Shown here piece after piece: positions 35,741 to 42,798 of a stretch of 64,000 nucleotides of DNA. Each line of letters starts with the position of its first letter. Positions within the stretch are counted from its first letter, which is position 1. Source of the DNA: Wocania ichthyoenteri Th78 (lineage in GTDB: Bacteria; Bacteroidota; Bacteroidia; Flavobacteriales; Flavobacteriaceae); NCBI RefSeq assembly GCF_000789235.1, contig NZ_KN525716.1:2586100-2650099 (forward strand). Reading direction: 5' to 3'. Made by a program: the position numbers and the translations under genes. The notes beneath the pieces are model-generated. The model saw nothing but the letters and a program-made list of their open reading frames with translations. It was not told where the DNA came from and did not search any database.

Positions 35741-35766
35741 TGTGCTGAACTTGTTTCAGTATCTCA
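35741..35766 (+). repeat. Dispersed repeat (diverged copy of the one ending metH1)
   Basis: Reads TGTGCTGAACTTGTTTCAGT followed by ATCTCA, and matches the palindromic core at 1010-1038 with a few changes. Immediately after it begins the larger modular repeat. Confidence 0.6.
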
Positions 35767-35767
35767 A

Positions 35768-35855
35768 TTTTTTGGGCATTCCCCAAAAGGGTCGGGCTTT
35801 CCGCTATATCTTTTTCTCGTGCCTCAAAAAAGGATGCCGCATCAATCCCTAATGC
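35768..35855 (+). repeat. Modular intergenic repeat, copy 2
   Basis: Opens TTTTTTGGGCATTCCCC, continues GGGTCGGGCTTTCCGCT and CTCGTGCCTC, and ends GCATCAATCCCTAATGC. The same blocks in the same order are found at 4245 (minus strand) and 47154. The inner hairpin here is a short CCCC/GGG pair. The 70 bases between the repeat and rlmN carry only the candidate -7 element. Confidence 0.7.
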
Positions 35856-35914
35856 TAATCCTAACTCCAATTAAAAATCGTCTGTCGTAATTCGTCAATC
35901 GGAATTCCTTTCAC

Positions 35915-35922
35915 TATTTTTG
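35915..35922 (+). promoter_or_regulatory. -7 promoter element of rlmN
   Basis: TATTTTTG matches TAnnTTTG and is followed by C, eight bases before the rlmN ATG. Transcription would start within a few bases of the start codon, giving a nearly leaderless message. The -33 site is not convincing. Confidence 0.45.
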
Positions 35923-35930
35923 CAAAACTT

Positions 35931-36971
35931 ATGACAGATAAGAAAAAAGACATACGCGCATTAACCAAAGAACAATTAAGAGATTTCTTTGTAAAGCAAG
36001 GTGATAAAGCCTTTAGAGGCAATCAAGTTTATGAATGGCTATGGCAAAAATCTGCACATACTTTCGAAGATATGACTAATGTTTCAAAAGAAACACGTCA
36101 AATGCTCGAAGATAACTTTGTAATTAATCACATAAAAGTAGATACCATGCAGCGTAGTAGCGATGGTACAGTTAAAAATGCAGTACGTTTGCACGATGGA
36201 TTAATTGTTGAATCTGTTTTAATTCCAACAGCAACCCGAACAACAGCCTGTGTGTCAAGTCAAGTAGGCTGTAGTTTAGATTGTAAGTTTTGTGCCACTG
36301 CACGTTTAAAGCGCATGCGTAATTTAAACCCAGACGAAATTTACGACCAAGTGGTTGCTATTGATAACGAAAGTAGGTTATACCACAATCGTCCGTTAAG
36401 TAATATTGTATTTATGGGTATGGGCGAACCATTAATGAATTATAACAACGTTATTAAAGCTATCGATAAAATTACATCGCCCGAAGGTTTAGGGATGTCG
36501 CCAAAGCGAATTACAGTTTCAACTTCTGGAGTGCCAAAAATGATTAAAAAAATGGCGGATGATGCCGTTAAATTTAATTTAGCTGTATCACTACATTCAG
36601 CTATCGATGAAGTTCGAACTGCCATTATGCCTTTTAACGAAACATTTCCTTTAAAAGATTTAAAAGAGTCTTTAGAATATTGGTACGAAAAAACAAATCG
36701 TAAAATAAGTTATGAATATGTAATTTGGAAAGGTATAAACGATGCTCAAAAAGATATTGATGCTTTTGTAAAGTTTTGCAAATATGTGCCTTGTAAAGTT
36801 AATATTATAGAGTACAACCCCATTGATGATGGCGATTTTCAACAAGCAACAAACGAAGCCTTAGAAAACTACATTGATACCTTAGAAAAAAACAGAATAG
36901 TGGTTAATGTGCGCCGAAGCAGAGGTAAAGATATTGATGCGGCTTGCGGTCAATTAGCCAATAAAAGTTAA
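35931..36971 (+). CDS. rlmN: 23S rRNA (adenine2503-C2)/tRNA methyltransferase
   Basis: Radical-SAM methyltransferase of 346 residues that methylates C2 of A2503 in 23S rRNA and A37 of some tRNAs. The iron-sulfur motif C-x3-C-x2-C is Cys114, Cys118 and Cys121 (CSLDCKFC). The methyl-carrying Cys of the C-terminal active site lies in DIDAACGQLANK. Other family stretches are NIVFMGMGEPLMNYNNV, RITVSTSGVP and LAVSLHSAIDEVR. It has a candidate promoter close to the start codon and is followed by a dispersed repeat, not by a strong terminator. Confidence 0.97.
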   Translation: MTDKKKDIRALTKEQLRDFFVKQGDKAFRGNQVYEWLWQKSAHTFEDMTNVSKETRQMLEDNFVINHIKVDTMQRSSDGTVKNAVRLHDGLIVESVLIPTATRTTACVSSQVGCSLDCKFCATARLKRMRNLNPDEIYDQVVAIDNESRLYHNRPLSNIVFMGMGEPLMNYNNVIKAIDKITSPEGLGMSPKRITVSTSGVPKMIKKMADDAVKFNLAVSLHSAIDEVRTAIMPFNETFPLKDLKESLEYWYEKTNRKISYEYVIWKGINDAQKDIDAFVKFCKYVPCKVNIIEYNPIDDGDFQQATNEALENYIDTLEKNRIVVNVRRSRGKDIDAACGQLANKS

Positions 36972-36978
36972 TCAAATT

Positions 36979-37027
36979 GTCATTCCCGTGTGTCACACTG
37001 AGCTTGTCGAAGTGAAGGCGGGAATCT
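36979..37027 (+). repeat. Dispersed stem-loop repeat (copy 2)
   Basis: Opens TGTCATTCCCGTGTGTCACA and ends GAAGGCGGGAATCTC; ATTCCCG and CGGGAAT form the outer stem. The core is identical to the inverted copy at 4388. It lies in the 108-base gap between rlmN and the polyprenyl synthase gene. Confidence 0.75.
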
Positions 37028-37062
37028 CTTCAATATATCTCTCATATTTTCATTTGAAATAT

Positions 37063-37070
37063 TATCTTTG
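37063..37070 (+). promoter_or_regulatory. -7 promoter element of the polyprenyl synthase gene
   Basis: TATCTTTG is a perfect TAnnTTTG match ten bases before the ATG. It lies over the alternative TTG start, which argues for the downstream ATG as the true start. No good -33 element is visible. Confidence 0.5.
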
Positions 37071-37079
37071 AATCTTCAA

Positions 37080-38057
37080 ATGAAAATAGTAGAACAAATA
37101 AAGCAGCCTATAGCCTACGAAATGGATCTTTTCGAGCAGAAGTTCCAACTTTCTATGTCTAGTAAAGTCGCTTTACTTAATAGAATTACGCATTACATTG
37201 TTAACCGAAAAGGGAAACAAATGCGTCCTATGTTTGTGTTTTTGGTATCTAAAATGGTGTCGAATGGCGAAGTAAGTGAGCGTACTTACAGAGGCGCATC
37301 AGTTATTGAGTTGATTCACACAGCTACTTTGGTACACGATGATGTGGTGGACGATAGTAACCGCCGTCGAGGTTTCTTCTCTATAAACGCGCTTTGGAAA
37401 AATAAAATAGCCGTTTTAATTGGCGATTATTTACTCTCTAAAGGCTTGTTGTTGTCTATTGATAATAACGATTTCGATTTACTTAAAATCATTTCTATTG
37501 CCGTTCGTGAAATGAGTGAGGGTGAACTGCTTCAAATAGAAAAGGCACGCAAACTAGATATTACAGAAGCCATTTATTACGAGATTATTCGTCAAAAAAC
37601 AGCAACACTTATTGCGGCGTGTTGTAGTTTAGGTGCAGCATCTGTAAAACCAGATTCTAAAGATGTTGAAACCATGCGAAAGTTTGGTGAGCTTATTGGG
37701 ATGGCATTTCAAATAAAAGACGATTTGTTTGATTATGGAGACACACAAATAGGTAAGCCAACAGGAATTGATATTAAGGAACAAAAAATGACGTTGCCTT
37801 TAATTTATGTGCTCAATCAAGCTTCAAAGAAAGATAAACGTTGGCTAATCAATTCTATTAAAAATCATAATAAAGATACCAAACGCGTTAAAGAAGTGAT
37901 TGCCTTTGTTAAAGCTAATAGTGGTTTAGATTATGCTGTTGGTAAGATGAAACAATTTCAAACAGAAGCTTTACAACTATTGGAAACTTACCCAGATTCT
38001 GAATATAAAAGTTCACTAAAACTTATGGTGAATTATGTTATAGAAAGGAAAAAATAA
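37080..38057 (+). CDS. Polyprenyl diphosphate synthase (octaprenyl/menaquinone side-chain type)
   Basis: Trans-isoprenyl diphosphate synthase of 325 residues that elongates farnesyl diphosphate, probably for the menaquinone side chain. The first aspartate-rich motif is LVHDDVVDDSNRRRG (Asp87/88 and 91/92) and the second is FQIKDDLFDYGD; GKQMRPMFVFL and RQKTATLIAACC are also typical. The start is placed at the ATG because the -7 promoter element overlaps the TTG start four codons upstream. Chain length cannot be predicted reliably. The gene ends just before the DUF4238 cassette. Confidence 0.92.
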   Translation: MKIVEQIKQPIAYEMDLFEQKFQLSMSSKVALLNRITHYIVNRKGKQMRPMFVFLVSKMVSNGEVSERTYRGASVIELIHTATLVHDDVVDDSNRRRGFFSINALWKNKIAVLIGDYLLSKGLLLSIDNNDFDLLKIISIAVREMSEGELLQIEKARKLDITEAIYYEIIRQKTATLIAACCSLGAASVKPDSKDVETMRKFGELIGMAFQIKDDLFDYGDTQIGKPTGIDIKEQKMTLPLIYVLNQASKKDKRWLINSIKNHNKDTKRVKEVIAFVKANSGLDYAVGKMKQFQTEALQLLETYPDSEYKSSLKLMVNYVIERKK

Positions 38058-38072
38058 TTAGTTTTTAAGTAG

Positions 38073-38214
38073 TTCGTTTAACGTGTTCGTGTATGGTTCA
38101 GTTGCGTTGGTTAGGAACTAAGTTAGCAAAATAGAACGAACTAGAGGAAATTCCGAAGGAATTTCCAAGTAGGCTATAATCAAGCAATTGATTATACACG
38201 TCTTTGTTGGCAGC
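38073..38214 (-). repeat. attC-like hairpin module, left side of the DUF4238 cassette
   Basis: The 142-base module runs from TTCGTTTAAC to TTGGCAGC. On the top strand the order is GTTTAAC, five bases, CGTGTAT (38088-38094), a variable middle, ATACACG (38194-38200), five bases, GTT. The two stem boxes are perfect complements with equal five-base spacers on each side, which is the geometry of an integron attC site. The middle holds another perfect hairpin, GGAAATTCC and GGAATTTCC. It directly follows the stop of the minus-strand DUF4238 gene. One end box (GTTTAAC) fits the attC R consensus; the other (GTTGGCA) fits only partly. Confidence 0.6.
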
Positions 38215-38218
38215 TGTA

Positions 38219-39109
38219 TTAATCAAAAAGTTGGAATAATTTCTTTTTTAAATAATCAACTGCTTCTGGTTTATCATATTTTTTCTTTATGCATAAATTG
38301 GCAATTGTCTCAAGATAATTAAAATCTGGTCCAGCAACATACTTATCGGATTGTAGAAAGATTAGCATATCTGTCATCACCTTATCTTCTCCCGAAATAG
38401 CCTTAATTGATTTTCCTTTGGTATGAACAATTGATGTTGATTTTGATAATTGGAAAATTAATTCTGAATCATAAATTGATTTTACGTCTTTGTCTCTTAA
38501 TATAACAGGATTATCACTGATTAAATGAAAACTTCCATTACCTGATGAACTGTAACTTTTCCAATTGTCAGTAGTTAGATAAGTCTCATTTTTCATGAAA
38601 TCTGCAATTGCTTTCATAATTTTGACGGACTGAATGAATGCTGGCTCACTTTTAAATTTCTCAAAAGAGTCATCTGCATTAACACTTACCTCTCCAGTTT
38701 CGGTATTAATTATATTTAGAAAGAAATCTTCTTTCTTTGAATTTTTAATAAGTTCCTCGATTTCAGAGTCTCTTACAGGTAATGATGCGTGTAGAATTCC
38801 AATGTAATGTATTACGTGAAAAAGATCTGTCAGATTAAATTCTCTATCATCGATATTTTGTGTAAATCTTTTGTAAACTGGCGCAAATTTGTTTTCACAA
38901 TTTCCATACAACTTTTCTACGAAATCAGTTAGTTCATTTTTTGCTCTGAAAGTGTTTCTATTCCATTCGAAAAAAATTTGTTTTGGGCTTTTCATTAATG
39001 GCTCCATTGCCATTTTCTCTTTGTTGAAAACTGCTACTTTTCCATCAGAATTCGTGAAACCTCTGATAATAAATTCTGGAATGTAGTGATGTCTTTCGGA
39101 TTTTGTCAA
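38219..39109 (-). CDS. DUF4238 domain protein (cassette-borne)
   Basis: A 296-residue cytoplasmic protein whose N-terminus, ERHHYIPEFIIRGFTNSDGK, is the hallmark of DUF4238. Later stretches such as SSGNGSFHLISDNPVIL (a Ser-Asp-Asn-Pro motif) also fit the family. Function is unknown; relatives often occur in variable genome regions. The gene fills the space between two inverted hairpin modules almost exactly: four bases separate its stop from the left module and 15 its start from the right one. No promoter is evident inside the unit. It is opposite in strand to the gene before it and same-strand with the sulfatase group upstream of it. Confidence 0.8.
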   Translation of the reverse strand: MTKSERHHYIPEFIIRGFTNSDGKVAVFNKEKMAMEPLMKSPKQIFFEWNRNTFRAKNELTDFVEKLYGNCENKFAPVYKRFTQNIDDREFNLTDLFHVIHYIGILHASLPVRDSEIEELIKNSKKEDFFLNIINTETGEVSVNADDSFEKFKSEPAFIQSVKIMKAIADFMKNETYLTTDNWKSYSSSGNGSFHLISDNPVILRDKDVKSIYDSELIFQLSKSTSIVHTKGKSIKAISGEDKVMTDMLIFLQSDKYVAGPDFNYLETIANLCIKKKYDKPEAVDYLKKKLFQLFD

Positions 39110-39124
39110 TGGTTAATAGATATT

Positions 39125-39184
39125 GCTGCCAATGCTCAATTGATATGAAATCGTTTTAATGTTTTATATCAGCAGTTAAACGAA
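39125..39184 (+). repeat. attC-like hairpin module, right side of the DUF4238 cassette
   Basis: A 60-base module from GCTGCCAA to GTTAAACGAA, both ends being exact inverted copies of the ends of the left module. TGATATGAAA (39141-39150) and TTTTATATCA (39162-39171) form a 10-bp stem with one G-T pair. GTTAAAC fits the attC core consensus GTTRRRY. It is shorter than the left module and has a different stem sequence, as attC sites usually do. Confidence 0.6.
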
Positions 39185-39227
39185 ATTATGCTTTTTTTCT
39201 GACAAAGTCAAGTTTGTATAATATAGA

Positions 39228-40793
39228 TTATTCAATAAATTTTATTTGTTTCCAATCAAATGAAATCGAATCATTTTGTTGAGGTTTTCCAGGTGTACTT
39301 CGTCCTTCAATAATATATTTGGTAAGTAAGGATTTTAATTCTTCTACTTTCTCGGGATTCAATGCTATTACATTATGAGTTTCACTCGGATCTTTTTCTA
39401 AATTATAAAGCTGATATTTAGGTAAAGAATCGATAGCTGTTTTATCATCTGGTCGTGGAAAACTCCAACCACCAGAACCTGCACACATAATAAGTTTCCA
39501 TTCGTCTTTTCTAATAGCAAAACTTCCGTTAATGGAATGATGAATGGTTGCTTCTCTAAACGGCTTACTAAGTTTTTCTTGATTGAATATTGGCATTAAA
39601 CTATAGCTGTCTTCGGCTTCGTCGTCTAAGAGTTTGTATCCAGAAATTTCGGCACAAGTTGCCATAAAATCTGTTGTACAAATAGTTTCATTTGAAGTGA
39701 TACCTTTTTTTATGTTTTTCGGCCATTTAACAATAAAAGGCACATGATGTCCGCCTTCGTAAATATCAGCCTTATGTCCGCGATATATGTAACTCGGGTT
39801 ATGATTTTTAGCTTTTAAAATTTCAAAATCTGCTTGTGGAGAACATCCGTTATCACTTGTAAAAATAATAATGGTGTTATTTTCAATTCCAGCTTCTTTT
39901 ATAGTTTTGGTAAGTTGACCCATATAAGCATCAATAAGCATCATAAAATCTGCATATGGATTTAAATTGCTTTTACCCAACCACTCTTCAGTTGGTAAAA
40001 TGGGTGTATGTGGTGATGGTAGCGCTAGATATAAGAAAAATGGATTATCATCTTTAGCTTTTTCGGTGATGTATTCAAATGATTTTCTAAAGAAATTAGG
40101 CGTAACATCATCATGAATAAAATCTTTTGAAGTTGGTCCTTTTCGCCACCAAGTATATTTACCGGTATCAACAGTAACAGAATCTGGAACCATAGTAATA
40201 TTTCCGTTTTCAACATATACATATGGCGCCATATCTAACGAACCAGAATGCCCGTAAGCATAAGTAAAACCTAAATCGTTTGGGCCATTTTTTATGGGCT
40301 TAGTAAAATCTATATTATCAAAATCTTTGGCATTCCAACCACTTCCAAGCATAGAATCCTTGTGTTTCAATGTCCAGTCCCAACCTAAATGCCATTTCCC
40401 TATAAATGCGGTGTGGTAACCTTGTTTTTTTAATATGGAAGCTACTGTGCTTCTTGAGTTTGGAATTAATGCTTTTGATGTTCCTGTAAGCACACCGCTT
40501 TTTAATGTACTTCTCCAATTGTATCGACCTGTTAAAATACCGTATCGTGTTGGTGTACAAACGGCTGATGAGGTATGCGCATCTGTAAACTTGATGCCTT
40601 CGCTAACTAATTGATCAATATTTGGTGTTTTTATTTTTCCGTTTTCATTAAAGCTAGATATATCGCCGTAGCCTAAATCGTCTGCTAAAACATAAATAAT
40701 GTTTGGTTTTTGCTCTACTTTCTTTATTGGTTTATTGCAACCTATAATATTAAAGAGTATGAAAAAAAGTAGAACTAGTACGGAGTTCTTCAT
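39228..40793 (-). CDS. Type I sulfatase lipoprotein
   Basis: Sulfatase of 521 residues with a lipobox (Cys19 in FNIIGCNKP), so it is probably lipid-anchored. The formylglycine signature C79-T-P-T-R83 lies in SSAVCTPTRYGILTGR; Cys79 must be oxidised to formylglycine for activity. Metal ligands are Asp38/Asp39 in VLADDLGYGD and the later IFTSDNG. It hydrolyses sulfate esters, probably from marine polysaccharides, but the substrate is unknown and no sulfatase-maturating enzyme is in the window. It lies seven bases after the PaiB-like gene. Confidence 0.92.
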   Translation of the reverse strand: MKNSVLVLLFFILFNIIGCNKPIKKVEQKPNIIYVLADDLGYGDISSFNENGKIKTPNIDQLVSEGIKFTDAHTSSAVCTPTRYGILTGRYNWRSTLKSGVLTGTSKALIPNSRSTVASILKKQGYHTAFIGKWHLGWDWTLKHKDSMLGSGWNAKDFDNIDFTKPIKNGPNDLGFTYAYGHSGSLDMAPYVYVENGNITMVPDSVTVDTGKYTWWRKGPTSKDFIHDDVTPNFFRKSFEYITEKAKDDNPFFLYLALPSPHTPILPTEEWLGKSNLNPYADFMMLIDAYMGQLTKTIKEAGIENNTIIIFTSDNGCSPQADFEILKAKNHNPSYIYRGHKADIYEGGHHVPFIVKWPKNIKKGITSNETICTTDFMATCAEISGYKLLDDEAEDSYSLMPIFNQEKLSKPFREATIHHSINGSFAIRKDEWKLIMCAGSGGWSFPRPDDKTAIDSLPKYQLYNLEKDPSETHNVIALNPEKVEELKSLLTKYIIEGRSTPGKPQQNDSISFDWKQIKFIE

Positions 40794-40800
40794 GTTGTTT

Positions 40801-41397
40801 CTAGTTAAATACTTTACTTAAAAAAGATTCAATATTAGATTTGTTGGCACGTATAAGTTCAGCTTTCGCATTAACGATATCGCTCTTTTTTTTGTCTTGA
40901 GAGAGTTTAAATTTGCCTTCCCAATCGGTAATATCAATCTCAAAACCTTTAATGTAATTAATTAAACCGTGCATTCGTGGATTATCTGTTTTTAGTTTGA
41001 ATTTATGGTCTGGAGCTTCAAGTAAATTAGTCATATCTACTAAGCTTTGTTTAACTTTTTCTTCATCGTTTACTTGGGTTACTGTACCTTTTATATGCAC
41101 TTTTATGTAATTCCAAGTTGGGAATTGCGAGGTTGTATAAATACTTGGAGAAATGTAGCATTGCGGTCCTGAAAAAATAATAGTTACTGGGTTATTATCT
41201 TTAAGTAATTCTGTTTGAGGGTTATATTTGTCTATATGTCCAATTAGTTTTCCGCTTTCATTATAAACTAAAGGGATATGCGTTACCATAGGTACATTGT
41301 TTTTTACAGAAATAACAGTTGCTAAAGGATAAGTTTTAATCACTTCAATCATGTGATTAATATCGGATTCTTGATGGTGTTTTGGTGGGTAATTCAT
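40801..41397 (-). CDS. PaiB-family FMN-binding protein
   Basis: A 198-residue protein of the FMN-binding split-barrel PaiB family (often labelled FMN-binding negative transcriptional regulator). Typical stretches are the N-terminal MNYPPKHHQE, YPLATVISVKNNVPMVTHIP, and SIYTTSQFPTWNYIKVHIKG. I start at the ATG five bases after the stop of the upstream gene; a longer frame would overlap that gene and lacks family similarity. In Bacillus, PaiB affects protease and sporulation genes; here the role is unknown. It sits between a DUF1569 gene and the sulfatase, all on one strand with tiny gaps. Confidence 0.87.
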   Translation of the reverse strand: MNYPPKHHQESDINHMIEVIKTYPLATVISVKNNVPMVTHIPLVYNESGKLIGHIDKYNPQTELLKDNNPVTIIFSGPQCYISPSIYTTSQFPTWNYIKVHIKGTVTQVNDEEKVKQSLVDMTNLLEAPDHKFKLKTDNPRMHGLINYIKGFEIDITDWEGKFKLSQDKKKSDIVNAKAELIRANKSNIESFLSKVFN

Positions 41398-41402
41398 AAC
41401 TA

Positions 41403-41855
41403 TTAAACACCGAATTGAGTTAAGTGATGATCTAAATGTTTGTATTGCATTTTGCCCCATTGCTCAGTAGTAAAATCTCCAAAAAGCGGATGGGTAGGCC
41501 AACTTGTTTTTTCTTTTAATTGTGAAAATTGATTAATAACATGTATTAATTTTTCTTTTTGACTTAGAAATTCTTGGGTATCAATTATTCTAAATTCTCT
41601 TACGGTTCCTAAATTTTTCTGCCAAGGTTTATCATTGTACATGGCAGATTTAAAAAGCTTAAGCATAAGTTTTTTTGCAAAACCAATTTTTGTATTTAAT
41701 TGTAAGGTGCCATTGGCAACTTCTAATGGTTTTTGGCAATGGGTAAGCATTTGAGCAACATCCATCTTACCCCAATTGGGTTGCAGTGTTTCATTTAAGT
41801 TTTGTATTCTGCTTAAAATGATTTGCTGAGTTTCAGTTTCAAATAAAGACTTCAT
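41403..41855 (-). CDS. DUF1569 (DinB-like four-helix) protein
   Basis: A 150-residue soluble protein with the DUF1569 pattern: an N-terminal helix with QNLNETLQPNWGKMDVAQML and the His of THCQKPLEVANG; a middle NLGTVREFRI; and an end with HPLFGDFTTEQWGKMQYKH and LDHHLTQFG. The spaced His residues (THC, YKHLDHH) could bind a metal as in DinB-type enzymes such as thiol-transferases. It is the first gene of the DUF1569-PaiB-sulfatase run. The 151 bases between it and divergent radC show no clear feature. Confidence 0.82.
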   Translation of the reverse strand: MKSLFETETQQIILSRIQNLNETLQPNWGKMDVAQMLTHCQKPLEVANGTLQLNTKIGFAKKLMLKLFKSAMYNDKPWQKNLGTVREFRIIDTQEFLSQKEKLIHVINQFSQLKEKTSWPTHPLFGDFTTEQWGKMQYKHLDHHLTQFGV

Positions 41856-42006
41856 ATTTCATATTTTAATTGCACTCGAAATTTACAATAATTATAGTTG
41901 CTCTGATATAGTTAATAGTATATCTTTTCTGTCTAAGGTAATCTACTCTATAATTTTCTTCGTTTTCTTATAAAACAAAAATGAAAAAATTATGTAGATT
42001 TATCAA

Positions 42007-42705
42007 ATGTCTGAAAAACCATCATCATTTTCAATAAAAAATTGGGCGCAAGATGACCAGCCTCGCGAGAAATTACTCTATAAAGGTAAGTCAGCTTTAA
42101 GTGATGCTGAGTTAGTCGCTATTTTAATTGGTTCGGGTAACAGAGAAGAGAGTGCCGTGGCATTATGCAAACGTATTTTGGCAAGTACAGGTAATAATTT
42201 AAGCGAGTTAGGGAAGTTATCTGTTGAACAATTAATGGAATTTAAAGGTATTGGAGAAGCGAAAGCCATAACTATTACTGCTGCGATGGAATTAGGGCGA
42301 CGACGACGAGGAGAAGATGCTTTGGAGAAAAATAAAATTACGTCCAGCACGTCGGTTTTCGAATTGATGCAACCTATTATTGGTGAATTGCAACACGAAG
42401 AATTTTGGATTATTTATATGAATAATTCTAATAAAGTGATTCAAAAGAATCAATTAAGTAAAGGCGGTATTACAGGTACTTTGGTAGATGTACGTTTGGT
42501 GCTTAAAAATGCATTGCAGCTAGGGGCCACAGGTTTAATTTTAACTCATAATCATCCATCTGGAACCTTAAAACCTAGTGAAGCCGATAAACAAATCACT
42601 CAAAAATTAAAAGCAGCAGCTGAAAGTTTAGATATAAAAGTGCTAGATCACTTAATTATAACAGAAAAAGCATACTTTAGTTTTGCTGATGAAGCATTTC
42701 TTTAG
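42007..42705 (+). CDS. radC: RadC/JAB-domain DNA repair-type protein
   Basis: A 232-residue RadC homologue. The N-terminal third has the UPF0758 region and a helix-hairpin-helix ([22 protein letters not shown]). The C-terminal half is a JAB1/MPN domain with the zinc motif LTHNHPSGTLKPSEAD (H-x-H-x10-D) and the upstream Glu in HEEFWIIYM. The historical link to DNA repair is weak; the JAB domain suggests a metallopeptidase or isopeptidase. It ends at a strong terminator. Confidence 0.93.
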   Translation: MSEKPSSFSIKNWAQDDQPREKLLYKGKSALSDAELVAILIGSGNREESAVALCKRILASTGNNLSELGKLSVEQLMEFKGIGEAKAITITAAMELGRRRRGEDALEKNKITSSTSVFELMQPIIGELQHEEFWIIYMNNSNKVIQKNQLSKGGITGTLVDVRLVLKNALQLGATGLILTHNHPSGTLKPSEADKQITQKLKAAAESLDIKVLDHLIITEKAYFSFADEAFL

Positions 42706-42732
42706 AAATGCGAAAAGTTAAAACTCAAATTT

Positions 42733-42773
42733 CAAATTCCAAAAACAGAGAATCTTTGGAATTTGTTTTTTTT
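42733..42773 (+). terminator. Intrinsic terminator of radC
   Basis: Arms CAAATTCCAAA (42733-42743) and TTTGGAATTTG (42755-42765) form a perfect 11-bp stem followed by eight T. The U-run ends 25 bases before the start of the next gene, so that gene needs its own promoter or read-through. Confidence 0.92.
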
Positions 42774-42798
42774 AAATTTTAGAATTTACATTTATAAA

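Noticed and set aside
38073-39184. A complete chromosomal integron
   Set aside because: No integrase, no array and only one gene; the flanking modules are inverted relative to each other. Only an attC-like resemblance is claimed.
41398-41460. Longer PaiB reading frame
   Set aside because: The extra 21 residues overlap the DUF1569 gene and do not resemble the family; the ATG at 41397 starts the conserved MNYPPKHH.
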